From Odontesthes bonariensis (Eukaryota; Chordata; Actinopteri; Atheriniformes; Atherinopsidae), in NCBI RefSeq assembly GCF_027942865.1, contig NC_134519.1, forward strand, positions 22,602,248-22,666,247: a stretch of DNA of 64,000 nt. The letters are read 5' to 3'. The translations under genes were made by a program, and so were the position numbers. Within the stretch, counting starts at the first letter, position 1, and each line of letters opens with the position of its first letter. Positions 50,981 through 62,560 of this stretch are shown piece by piece. The notes under the pieces are model-generated. The model worked only from the letters and a program-made list of their open reading frames with translations, had not been told where the DNA came from and made no database searches.

Positions 50981-52529
50981 TCTAAACAGTAGACTTGCAA
51001 AATTGAAAGAACAAGTGTGAGAAAGTGTAGTGTTTGGAAAAGATATCACACAGGAAGAAGAAGTGTCTTGGTGAAGTCAGAGCCACAGTTGTGGAACATG
51101 GCATCCACCTGATGAACAGATCCATAGTGCTACCCAGTATTCAAACATTCAATAAGGAAAACTTGTTTTTCTTTACTCGGTGTATGCAACACATTACTAC
51201 ACCGATATGTTTACCGTGTACATCCTGTGTGTGTCCTCGTTCTGTCTACGACAGCATTGTGTTGTGTTGACTTTCCCAAGAGCCTGTTGAAATCAGAATC
51301 TACTCTGCTGAGCAGTGTAGCTTCACACAGTGGGCAGAATAGCTTTTCATTTTAGTGGCATTGGCACATTTACAGTCACAATTAAACAATTTTAGAACGT
51401 GAATAAAACCTTTTGCATAAGTTAGTAACTTTTGTCGACATGTACTGGAGGTCCCTTAAATATATGTCAAAACTGCACTTGAAGTTAAACGATTTTTATG
51501 ACTATTAAAACAAAACTGGGGTGTAGCCATTGATGGAAAAACTACTTAAAGTCATTTGATCACCTCTTCACCAAATGTTCTGCTGGAAACCTTTTGGTCC
51601 TGGTATTCTTGTACTTGGGGCTTCATCACTTTTCCTACTCAGCTAAATATTGATACAGAACAAGCACACACCTAAATGGGAAGGGCATGTTGATGGCAGC
51701 AGCTTCACCCAGCAGAATAACATGTCCAGCCAGCAGTCAGGAGTATAAAGTTGAACACATAACGAGCCAAGGCTCTGAACCGGCCACAAAACTCCACAGA
51801 TCCCACTGCAACTGAGCATAGACAGGATGGGCTTGAACAGGCCCGAGTCACTGAAACTTCACCACTACGACTCAGACAACCTGATTTCATTATAAAATAT
51901 AAAGTAGACAGGAAATTATTATATTTATGCTGATGAACAGAAATTCAAGGTTTATTTTACTTAACCAACGGGTTTAAGTGACAAAACTAAGGCATACAGG
52001 TTGGATCATTTTATGGTTTTCAGAAATCTTGCAATCTATGGTTGATGTTCCAGTCTCTTCTGTGGTTGATGTGTTTTTGTCTATGACCTATGAAGCTCCA
52101 TCTCTAATTCTAATTATTCACACAGACTGGATGAATATTCAAAATATACACTACGTACAAATATGATGTAAATTGAACTCTTCAGGATCAAATGTACCAC
52201 CAAACTGTTGTATTGTTGTTAAGTATTGTTGAATATCTTTGCCCACTAGTGGCAGCCTGTTGCTGTAGCTCTGGTCATATTCTGACTTTATTTGTGTCCT
52301 TTTTCTACATTTTCTATCTGTGAAAACAAAGATGTTTTTAGAATATCTTTTCTAAAGTGATTTTAATGCTGTATTTCTGGGACTTCTTAATATCTGATAT
52401 GATGTCTAACCATGGCAATGAGAAAGTTGTTTACACTAGGTAATAGCTGACTGAGCTTCCCAAAGCCCAAGTAATTCCAAAGTCTAGGGTAGAAGGGCAG
52501 GAGCAAAGTGGAGGACATCCGGCAACCTG
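50981..52529. other. Intergenic spacer, nothing recognised
   Basis: No gene, RNA or repeat could be supported in this stretch. Confidence 0.45.
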
Positions 52530-53268
52530 GTGCAACCAAAAAAACCTGGAGTTCTACGCTCTAAAGACAGTGGAGATGGTTGTGGACTTCAGGAAGAACT
52601 CAGCCTCATCTACTCCCATCAGCCTCTGTGACTCCACAATTGACACTGTGGATTCTTGTTCCGCTTCCTGGGAACTATCATCTCCCAGGACCTCAAGTGG
52701 GAGCTGAACATCAGCCCCCTCATCGAGAAAGCCCAGCAGAGGATGTACTTCCTGCGGCAGCTGAAGAAATTCAACCTGCCAAGGACAATGGTGGTGCACT
52801 TCTACTCCTCCATCGTTGAGTCCATCCTCACCTCTTCCATCACCATCTGGTACGCTGCTGCTGCCACCACCAAGGACAAGGGCAGACTGCAGCGTGTCAT
52901 TCGGTCTGCAGAGAAGGTGATTGGCTGCAATCTTCCATCTCTCCAGGGCCTGCACACCTGTGGGTCCGGAACCCCCCTTGACACTGACTCTCTGCCTCTC
53001 CCCTTCCAGACCTACAAGCTACATTAACATAGCATCTACAGACCTTCTGCGTTACATAAACGCACAGTCTCTATTTATTCGGAACCACTTCATCCCGTTG
53101 TGTATATGCACATTTATAGTATTTATAGCATTCAGCTTGCACTACATCGCCTTCTTTTTTTAGATATTCTGTATATATATCTATACTGTCTGCACCAACT
53201 ACAACAAGTCAAATTCCTTGTAAGTGCAAACCTACTTGGCAATACACCTGATTCTGATTCTGATTGAG
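52530..53268 (+). mobile_element. CR1/L2-group LINE 3' fragment, frameshifted
   Basis: Two overlapping frames encode the end of a fish LINE reverse transcriptase: TVEMVVDFRKNSAS in the first, then, after a shift near 52650-52660, FRFLGTIISQDLKWELNI, KAQQRMYFLRQLKKFNLP and YSSIVESILTSSITIWY. After residues RLQRVIRSAEKVIGCNLPSL the C-terminus is deleted. The 3' UTR ends CAAATTCCTTGTAAGTGC, ACTTGGCAATA, and a TGATTC repeat tail at about 53251-53268, a common fish LINE ending. I cannot tell whether it is Rex1 or another L2 relative. Confidence 0.85.
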
Positions 53269-54329
53269 GAAGATATTTAAACCATTTCTTCCTTTGCTTG
53301 TTTTGGTGAATAATAAAGTGGAAGAGCTTAAAGCTCATGTTTAAGCTTAGAGCTTAAACATCTATGTAGTAATATGTTTCATTTCCTGTGCAAATAGAGC
53401 TGATGTTGAACTGTTGGCATTGCATTTCCATACATGCTGCTCAGTAGAAATGCACCAAAAGACCTTTTCACAAATGGCTTTCAAGCTGGGACTTATGCAC
53501 CCTGGTTGTATGTTGGTGTCACAGTTGAAAAGACAAAAGCGACATAGGGGGGTTGAAATTGATCCGGCACTTACACTCCGCTAAGCTGCCATGGGAGGTA
53601 GTAACAGAGGAGAAACTGACTATGTAAATAAGAGCAAGCTATCATCACAGAATGCACTGCTCTAAACAGGGATGCTGTTGTCACTCAGCTTATTCTGCAA
53701 CGCTGGCTTGATGTGTGTAGACACACTGATGCAGACCATGTGCGAATTACCAAAGAGAAATAGGGGCGATTTAATGAGGCACTTATGGGGTGCCACCAAT
53801 GTGTGAAAAGCGCCTGTGTTAGCTGCTGATACTGAACGTGATGTCATCAGCTCACTTGTTGCCTGGCTACAAACACAACACCCCATTCATAGTGATCTTT
53901 GGAGATTCCAACCATACCTCTCTCTCTGTGCTAAATTTCAGCTTTCCAATAGTTTGTCAACTGATTTTACTTTATTATTATTTCATTCTTTTATTTAGTT
54001 CATTATTTTTCCTCATTAATTTATACTACAACATTGTAATTTCCTTATTCATAAAGCAACATTCAATTCAACTCAGTAAAAATAAAATTTATACAATGCT
54101 TTTGACGAATCAAGCATCTAGTTGAACCTCAAACAACAAGAAAACAATAAAAATTAATTTTCCTATCCTCAGAAGTTCACTGGCATACATGTTCACAATA
54201 TCAGGCAACAGTTAGGTGTGTAGAATCACAATGCAACTAAATCGGAGAAAGAATTAAGTCTCAGCTTGTGTTTATTCTTAATTACTTGACAGGTGATTAG
54301 TCTGTTAACCCATCTACTATTTCAGAAAT
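53269..54329. other. Intergenic spacer, nothing recognised
   Basis: No feature could be supported; the AT content is high from about 53940. Confidence 0.4.
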
Positions 54330-54890
54330 ATAAAGGGACCAACATAGCCCCACTTTTCTTTAACAGCTCCCATCGGCCTTCCATCCATGGAGTCTGTCAG
54401 TTTTTTCATCTGTGCACAGTCCTTCTTTTCTGAAGAATCAGCCACAGCCACTTAAATGTTGTTCAAAGAGAACGTTTTCCTGCCCTTCTGCAAATGTTCT
54501 ATTTGAGAAGGACAAGTTCTAAGAAGTGATGTAAGGAAAGGAGTCGGGCCATTACTCTTTAGCCTTTGTTGGCTAGCCAGGCAGCAGGGTACTCGATGCA
54601 TGTGATGGAAGATTTTTCTGAATTAAAGGTGATGACCTCACTGAATACAGCAGACCTCTTTCAATGCCACCACTTTAACAAAGTCTCTTCCAAAAGCTGG
54701 TAGCAGGTTGGGGAACTCATTTTCAGTCAAACCCAGAAAGTCCAACTAGTTCATCCTTGATTAAAGCCCATGCCGATACTTTTCCTCCACTTTGATGGCG
54801 CTTGAACTGAAGTGGTACTCTCTGTCCATTAGTGATCCAGCACAGCATCCTCCATCCCCTCCACCAAAATGAATAATTCCTTTTAGCCTC
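54330..54890 (-). pseudogene. Unidentified coding-like relic
   Basis: On the - strand several stretches read as plausible protein in shifting frames: VAVADSSEKKDCAQMKKL followed by TDSMDGRPMGAVKEKWG (about 54450-54330), NEFPNLLPAFGRDFVKVVAL (about 54720-54660) and YPAAWLANKG (about 54590-54560). Stops and shifts separate them. I do not recognise the protein. It could be a decayed transposon ORF or a processed pseudogene. Confidence 0.35.
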
Positions 54891-57337
54891 AGATTGTCGA
54901 GTACTTTCCAGGTTTTTGTAGCTGTGCTGACTTCCGTATTTTCAACCAGGTGTTGTTTTGTTCAGTCATCAGGCCTCAATAGTTTATCAGTTTTTAGAGT
55001 TTTACATCCAACTCAGAGGCATTTTACAATTTCTGGCTTTATGGTTGGTTTAATCTCTCATTTTTGTCCATTTACCTTGATAATTATATGGAACCTAATA
55101 TTAGATATAAGTGACTTTAACCATCCATTTGAATGCAACATATAGATGTTATGTATCTTTCTTTCCTTCCCTGAACCATGTTTCTATGCTTTAAACTACC
55201 ATGAATGATACAATATGAGCATTGCATGTGTACACTGCATTGTCATCAACTTCAATAGACACAAACAATTACTTTTGTAATTTAATTTTTATTGATAAAT
55301 ACAAGTAATTCACACTAATTTATTTCAGCTTGATGGTTTCAACTGAGGCTGAGAAATGAATAAAGGATCTGGTGTTTTTTAAGGAATCCTTCAGGTTTAA
55401 AGAGATTGATTTAAAGAACAGTTGAGGATTTAGTACACATTTTGTAGTATTTGCCTCAGGTGTGAATGGGTTAAGCGACCTTAAAATCATTAAATCCAAT
55501 TAGCATTCAAGTTAATTTGGTTTGGGGTTTGATAAATGAGCATAGATATAATGATAAGGACAGAATAGAGGCATGCCTAATGATTCTGCACAAAGTGTAT
55601 ACACTTTGCATTCAAGATACAGAAAAAATGGCATTAATGATGACTGATTTGTGAATGCCGTGACTCTAAATTATTCTGGTTAAATGCACTCACAAGAGAA
55701 CTGTGTGCTTGTTTTGTAGCTGATGCAGCAATGGGACTCCCCTTCGAGACTTTATAATGTATGTGTTGAATAAAGTCAGTCCATTACAACTTCTACATCT
55801 CTTATTAAACTCAGGAGGTTTCTTTATCCGAGCATTTTATTGTCTTGTTAGCTTTATCCCAATTTAAAATGTGAGGGCTGGGGTTAGCGGCCCTCATTTA
55901 ACAGACAGCCTCATAGGACAACCTTCCTACCTTCCAGCATCAATACCTGCCTGTGTGTTTAACATTCTCCCTCTCAGCAGTGCTGACAAAGTAAAACTTG
56001 CATTTGAAGAGAAATGACATTGTATCCACAAGAATTCAGTTATGGAATCTGTGCTGCCAGGCTTTTGCTTTGAATCACAGACCAAAGTCTTCATGTTCTC
56101 CTGGAGCTACTGTGGGTCTTCTGTGTTTCTCTGACACTTCATATCTCTTCAAGCAGCTCACCAAACCCTTGATCTCTCAGAGACCACAACATGTAACTGT
56201 CCAGAACACGACTGTGAGTCCTGCTGGTTTAGTGGGGTGCGGTCTTCCATAATCCGGTCAGAGCCCTTAGGCACGGAAATGTTGAAATGTCCAAAAAATG
56301 TGTTAATCTGTCCATCATTTTTTCATAATGGGAGCTGAAAGGTGTAATATTCACAGAGATACGGAAGAAGGAACTGGAGTGACCCAAAGGAATGCCGGGA
56401 CATACTAACAGATGGCCAATTTGAGAGGAAGACAAGATGAAAGATTTTCTTCTTGTGCGGGCTGTGTGTTTCTTCCCATTGATCCTTTGCCATTAAATAT
56501 CTTGAAGCTTTTTACATCATTTTGAGAAGAACACACAGGAGATTGAGGGATATGAGAGAACTGAGAAGAGAGGACAGAACAGGGAAGTTTTACAGGCATT
56601 GGATTTTTCGAAAAGCAAAGGAAATTCAATGTAGTGTTTGATCATGAATAAAAAGGCCAGGTTTATCCTCACTGTCTAATTTCTATTTAACTTTAAGGCT
56701 TAGCTGTTATAATACTGTTTCCTTTTGTTCAAACGTTCATGATGCATTCTTCTAGGTTTGACTTTTCAAAGCTTGTTTAAAATTCTTACTCCTTCAACTG
56801 TTTTTCTTTAGTTAGGCATGACCGAGTGACAGCCCTTTTTCAGTCCCCTCCACACCTAACTCTGTCTCTCATTATGTCTGTAGGCCATTTTATCGACGGA
56901 GTAATTTGCCCTGATATTGTACTGCGGACTCATGGGTACTGTGTGTATTAATTACCATCTATTCATCTGAGGCCGTTCATCTTTTCAACATGCTACAAAG
57001 CAGCAGTTCCAGGCCAGCTCTTCACAGCTTCTATCACAGCCCTAATGTGCTGGCAGAAGTGTGTGCGCCTTTGGGAGACAAGTAATGTGAATCCTTGCGC
57101 ACTAAGGAAGCCAGCGATTTATCACTATGGCTCATTGATGACTAGATTGTCGACTTCAGGAGGAGATGCAACACAAACATCAATCTGAATCTGCAAGTTT
57201 TAAAAAAAATCTTTGACGCTATGAATGGAGTATGCAGCAGTATATGTCTTCATACCACTCACCCATAGAGCTGTAATAATTAGACCATTCCATTGTCTTA
57301 GACTTGAATTAGTCAAATCTGTCTCAGATAAAGCCTG
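54891..57337. other. Intergenic spacer, nothing recognised
   Basis: No gene or repeat could be supported in this 2.4-kb region. Confidence 0.45.
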
Positions 57338-57752
57338 GCTAGTGTCATGTCTTTTCATGTTTTATGTTCCTGGTCCGTCTTCAGTTTTTGCCATGTTTTC
57401 CTCAGTTTCCTCTACCCTGCCATCAGCTTCACCCACGTCACCTGGGTTTTTCCCCTTAGCTGCCTTCACTCAATAATCACCCTCCTCTGTATTTAGTCTC
57501 CAGGTTAGTTCATGCCCATTGCCAGATCCTCACTGCCATTCATACTGTGTTTCAGATTTGTCCATGTTGTCTTGTTCATGTCAGGTTTTCACAGCTATTG
57601 TCAGGTCTTTGTTTTTCACAGTTAGGTTTTTGTATTCTGGCTCAGCCGCGCTTTTCTTTTGGATTGTTTGGAATAAATCAAGTTATCATTTGGAATATCT
57701 GCATCCGCGTCCTCTTTCTTCACCATGCCACACCACCCGTTATGACAGTTAG
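57338..57752 (+). mobile_element. Solo LTR, probably Ty3-type
   Basis: A 405-bp unit (57343-57747) begins TGTCATG and ends TATGACA, the short inverted TG...CA ends of LTRs. It is flanked by GCTAG on the left and GTTAG on the right, a 5-bp duplication with one mismatch. It has an AATAAA at about 57670 followed by GCATCCGCGTCCTC, as in LTR poly(A) regions. No internal retroelement genes remain, so recombination between two LTRs is the likely origin. The orientation follows the AATAAA. Confidence 0.65.
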
Positions 57753-58332
57753 CAAGAAATGAAAATGGGGAAACAAGACATTTGTACTGTGCATATTTCA
57801 TATAAAAGAAAGGCTCAAGATTCGTTATATTTGAATCCTCCTTTGCTATCTCAATCTGAAATGACAGCTTTTATGTTAAATACATGCCGCTGCCAGGAGG
57901 CAACCTTAAACCTCCTCAACCTAATCCATCAACCCTCTTCTAAGCCTAATCAACGAGCCAACGCGTCAGCACTTGGCTTCTTCTTGCCTGCCTAAGCCAC
58001 GAGTAGCAGTTTTTAGCCAGTAGTTTTACGGAATATAATCTTCTGAGGCTTTATGGGCAAGATTTTGTAAGTTGTAGTGGTGACAAGTGTGACAAAACAT
58101 CTTGTGAATTTAGCAGTTACAGTTTAAAAAGCAATCACATGCATGTAAAAGTGGAACTGGTTAATTTGTCTCTCACATTACCAAATTCGGCATGCAGAGT
58201 CAGGTAGAGGTGAGATTTAAAGTCTATTCTCAGTAATGGAAACATTGCATAAGAAAGATGGAAGTGTTCTCCAGTTCTGAAAAGTAAAGCTAGAGTGGAA
58301 GCGCCCAAAGCCTCCAGTTATAGCTGGGTCAA
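57753..58332. other. Intergenic spacer, nothing recognised
   Basis: No feature could be supported in this stretch. Confidence 0.4.
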
Positions 58333-58737
58333 CTCCCCTGAAATCCATCCATCCATCCATCCATCCATTATCTATACCGCTGAATCCGTCGATCGGGTCG
58401 CGGGCGGGCTGGAGCCTATCCCAGCGGTCAATGGGCGAGAGGCGGGGTACACCCTGGACAGGCCGCCAGTCCATCGCAGGGCCACATAGAGACAAACAAC
58501 CATGCACACTCACACTCACTCCTAAGGACAATTTAGAGATGCCAATCAACCTAACATGCATGCTTTTTTGGACAGTGGGAGGAAGCCGGAGTACCCGGAG
58601 AGAACCCACGCATACACGGGGAGAACATGCAAACTCCACAAAGAAAGGCCCCAGCTGGGTGTTGAACCTGGAACTTTCTTGCTGTGAGGCGACGGTGCTA
58701 ACCACCACACCACCGTGCAGCCCCTCCCCTGAAATCC
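58333..58737 (-). mobile_element. Near full-length tRNA-headed SINE with 14-bp duplication
   Basis: The insert 58347-58723 is flanked by identical CTCCCCTGAAATCC at 58333-58346 and 58724-58737. On the - strand it reads from a tRNA-like head (GCACGGTGGTGTGGTGGTTA as A-box region, GGTTCAACACC as B-box), through GGAGTTTGCATGTTCTCCCC and CATGCATGTTAGGTTGATTG, to GGCTCCAGCCCGCCC and a TGGA repeat tail. It is the best-preserved of the three SINE copies in the window. The perfect duplication points to a recent insertion. Confidence 0.93.
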
Positions 58738-59089
58738 GATTTTTTTAAAATTTATTCATTTTTAAAAGGAAAGAAAATTATTCCAATCCTCACTTGACCT
58801 GTGATTTCACTAAATATTTTCTTAATGAGTTTATTATCGTATATCATCATCGGTTCAAAGCAGCTTTTTTTTCGTCCACATTTGGTGGTTCTATGACCCT
58901 TTATGTCAAGCTGTATAAGAATATTAAAGACATTATAGTTGCACATTTGACAGGAAGTTAGTTTCACATGACGTTTTCACTGCTGATCAGAGATTTTGCA
59001 GATACAACAGACTAGATGAAGTCCAGAAAATCCAATCCACAAAATACTAATTTTGCTTGCATACTGGATATATACTGAATGATTGTCCT
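58738..59089. other. Intergenic spacer, nothing recognised
   Basis: AT-rich sequence without supported features. Confidence 0.4.
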
Positions 59090-59518
59090 TTAAAGCAATA
59101 CAATGTAACCTCTCAAAAAGCCCACTATGGAGCTCCCCCTACAGGCTTGGAGGTAATGTATGGTTACACTGTCGTAAATACAACACCCTTTCGCTTTCAC
59201 GTTTCACGTTTGTTGACGAACCGGCGAGGCGTCAGAAGGTGCAAGCTATGTCGACCAAGAAGGTAAGAGTAATCAAATGTACCTGGGAGCGTGAGAGGGG
59301 TCTATTTGTTTTTGCGGTAGGTGTGCCAGAAAGCAAGTCAAAGTACTTCCGCTCAGCTCCCGGGCCGCTCCAGCAAAGTTACATAGCGCAGTTTTTCCAA
59401 CTCAGACCCCCGAAGGGCATAGGAGACAGGCCAATCATAATATTAAAACTCATTCTAGCCGCACAATTTTTTTCAAGCTGTTATTTTAAGGTAGAAATGT
59501 TACATAGTATTGCTTTAA
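59090..59518. mobile_element. TTAA-flanked MITE, second family
   Basis: A 421-bp element (59094-59514) is flanked by TTAA at 59090-59093 and 59515-59518. Its terminal inverted repeats are AGCAATACAATGTAAC and, on the opposite end, AGCAATACTATGTAAC, one mismatch in 16. There is no transposase. The open frame of 151 codons crossing it has no recognisable domain. TTAA flanks suggest piggyBac-type mobilisation. Confidence 0.8.
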
Positions 59519-62277
59519 CTGAGTCATTGAAATGTTAACATCTGGATGTTCCCTGACCTTAACTCATTTAAAATGATCTGTTTGATCTGTTTTCTATTTT
59601 ATGTAAAAGCTTTTACATGGGGTCCTTCATTTCTGAGATTCCTATTTTGTTTTTTATTGTATATTACTTATCTTATTTGATTTATGATTAATAAGAAAAA
59701 GTCCTACCACGATACTTTAGTTATTAACATAGGTAAAAATAATGTGCAGCCAGTGTATGTGACATGTTATGTAAAACTTTTGGGGGGGGGTTCAGAGATA
59801 AACAAGCAGCTGTGTAGGAGGCAGAGGGTTGTAGAGACAGCAGTTTTCAATGTTGTCATTTCTTTGTCTGATCGGTATTCACATCTGCTGCAGCTTCGCT
59901 CTTGCTTTTTTCAGAAACTAACATTGCTGCCATTTTTCTTGTCTTTGCCTGAGATATTTTGCTCTATGCACCCCTCATCGCTGCTCTCCCTCCACCATGT
60001 TTGTGTATGAGCAGTCTTTCAGCCGGCCCCTGGTTGTCAACTGATTGCAGATAATTACAGCTATTTGACTGCCGCTTTCCCAGCAAGTCCTTTCTGTAGG
60101 CACTTACAGAGGGAGAACATGCCAAGCAGAGGTCCTTAACTGCCGCTGTTGGTAACAAAATGGTGCAGTGAATGTGACAGAATAAAAATCATATACCTGA
60201 CTGACGTTAGTAGTTTCAGGTAGTCAGCTATAACGCTGAGGTAAAACTCACAATTTAGAAAGCAATGTTTGAAAAGTGCTGCAACCAGATTACAGCAGAT
60301 TACAATAAGTAATTAATTTTAAGATTTGAGCATCATTTATATATTTAAGAAATATTTCGTTAAATGCTTTTAAGAGTCTTTAAAAAATGTTTAACATGGT
60401 TTAGGAGCAGTCTCAGGTTAATATTGAGGACTAAAGTAAGTTCAAGGTCAACATAATTTAGTGACAGAAATTGAGTTCTTTCTCAGCCTAGTTTCATAGA
60501 GACCTGTGTTCATAGAGTCTGCTCTCTCCCACATTATTAATCTAATCCTGGTTTGATGGAATGTAATTGTTCTTGAGATGTCGTACATTAGCTACATGCC
60601 TCTCAGCTCAGTGCTATATCCAGCACAGTACGAATGACTCAGACTCTTTATGTTGACAGCTCTCTTCGTCTTTCTCCCTCTCTTTTCCTCACTGCCTGTC
60701 TGACAGTTTTTTTTTCTCTTCCCATTCTTTTTTCGTCTCTGCTTGTTGTCCCTTGCACCCTCATTTCCTTCCTACCTCCCTAGTTTGTCTCCTGCTTACA
60801 TAAGCTGTGTTGTGTGCTCTCTCAGAGGAGACTGGAGAACTCCTCACCATCCTCACTCAGCAGGAACACCTCTTGTCTGTCTCCTTGTTTCACAGGGATC
60901 CATGACAGCTGCACACTTGACCGCAGGCAAAAGTAGACAATAGCAAGAGAGATCAAAGCAGAAGAGGGAAACACAGACACATGCACTTTATCTCCTTCAA
61001 TTTCTCTATATATGACTCTCACACGTACACGTCTTCTCTAACACTTGCTTGACATTCATGAATTAGATTAGTTTCAAGGTGGCACCAAATGTTCAAAGCA
61101 ATAACTTGTTTTTTTTTTGTTTTGTTTGTTTCATACTGCATATGATATATTAGACTGTCAGACTTTATCCAGATGATTAAACAAGATGCTGGGGAGGAGA
61201 GAGGACATGTCTGGAAAGATGCACTGCAAAACTGTCACAATTATGTGTTTGCAACATTAAACAGCTCAAACACTATACAACTTGTGAGCAGCTTCAGACT
61301 TTACTGTGTTCATTTAGTAAATGTTTTCCTGACAGATTACTGTATTTTTGAATGAAATGTTACTGGTCATGGTTTAGGTGGCACTTTACCTGTAATGCAT
61401 TCAGATTTTTGAGGTCAAAGTACACTTGTTGCTTCTCACTTACTTCAGAGGCTGATTTAAATCTGCTGAAATACCATCTTGACATTTTAAATTTTTCTTA
61501 ATATCAAATTTTTTCATAGAGTTGAACAACTAAACCATTATCTTTCCCTAACCAAAAAGTCTTTGTAGCAAGCAAACAACCAAATGAAAACTGAAAAATA
61601 GAAAGATATTGGAGTTATTGTGTGGTAGGCCTGCTTCAAATGCAGCTTCTCGATTCTATGCTTGTTCCCCTAGTTCACCTTTCCTCTGTGTCTTCTAAGA
61701 GTGGTGGCTTGAGGATTGGACAAGTTTGCAGGGAGGTTCTTTCTGAAATGTTGTTTTATTTCCTGGAGGAACTTGTTTTGGGAGGAAGGTGTTATTCCCT
61801 TTTGCATTCCCACTGGCCTTGCAATTGCGAAGCAACAGTCTTCAGGTGGTTCATGGTCTCCATTGGTTTAACAGTTTTATTTTGCCACACTTGGGAAGGT
61901 GTGAATAAAACATGTGCGTTGTGAGGCTTTGAGCTCAAGTGTTGCCGGAGGACGCTTTTGTGTTGTGTCCCTTAGATCTTTTACTTATTTATTGTGAGTG
62001 TGCGCATGTATTTCCACAACTCTTTCATGTTTTGGCACTCGTATTGGTGGTTAAAACCAATATTTTAGTATGTGCAATTAAACTGGTTACATATAGGCAC
62101 TTCTTGGTTTTGGGTTAGGAGAGGATAATCCTTTGGTTTAAATAAAATTGTACCTGCTTATGAAAATGTGCACATCATCTTGATAGATGTTGCCGAGTTT
62201 TTTTTAGAAAGGGAGACCGGAGAGTTTGTTTTAACTATTGGAGAATCACACCAAGCTGCCCTGGGAAGATTTACTCC
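59519..62277. other. Intergenic spacer, nothing recognised
   Basis: No gene or repeat could be supported. A pyrimidine-rich stretch lies at about 60660-60790. Confidence 0.45.
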
Positions 62278-62560
62278 ATGGATTTGAAAGGGAATCTCAG
62301 GCCAATCATTAGACTTCAGTGTGGTTTTCATACAGGTTGTGGAAGAGTGGACCAGATCTTTACCCTCATGGAGCTACTGAGAGTGTACTGGGAGTTTCAG
62401 TCTACATGTGTTTTGAGGACTTGGAAAAGGCTTATGGTCCTCAGGGGATTCTGTGAGGGTGCTGTGGTAGTCCAGGTAGCAGAGTTACTGTTGTAGGCTG
62501 TAAGGGGTCCTGTATGGCCAAAGCAAGAGCTGTATGGCCCTCTGATAAACAAAGGAGAAT
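62278..62560 (+). mobile_element. RTE-type LINE reverse-transcriptase relic
   Basis: The + strand encodes LRPIIRLQCGFHTGCGRVDQ followed by IFTLMELLRVYWEF, resembling the QCGFRPGRGTVDQLFTL block of fish RTE reverse transcriptases. A shifted frame then gives DLEKAYGPQGILWG, matching the VDLEKAYDRVPR block. Indels and stops break the frame and the rest of the element is missing. It seems to be the same broad family as the relic at 34.9-35.4 kb, but covers an earlier part of the domain. Confidence 0.75.

Noticed and set aside
58217-58748. Frames of 163 and 105 codons on both strands
   Set aside because: They run through the SINE, which is flanked by a perfect duplication; they have no coding signature of their own.
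59083-59538. 151-codon plus-strand frame
   Set aside because: It covers the TTAA-flanked MITE almost exactly and shows no domain.
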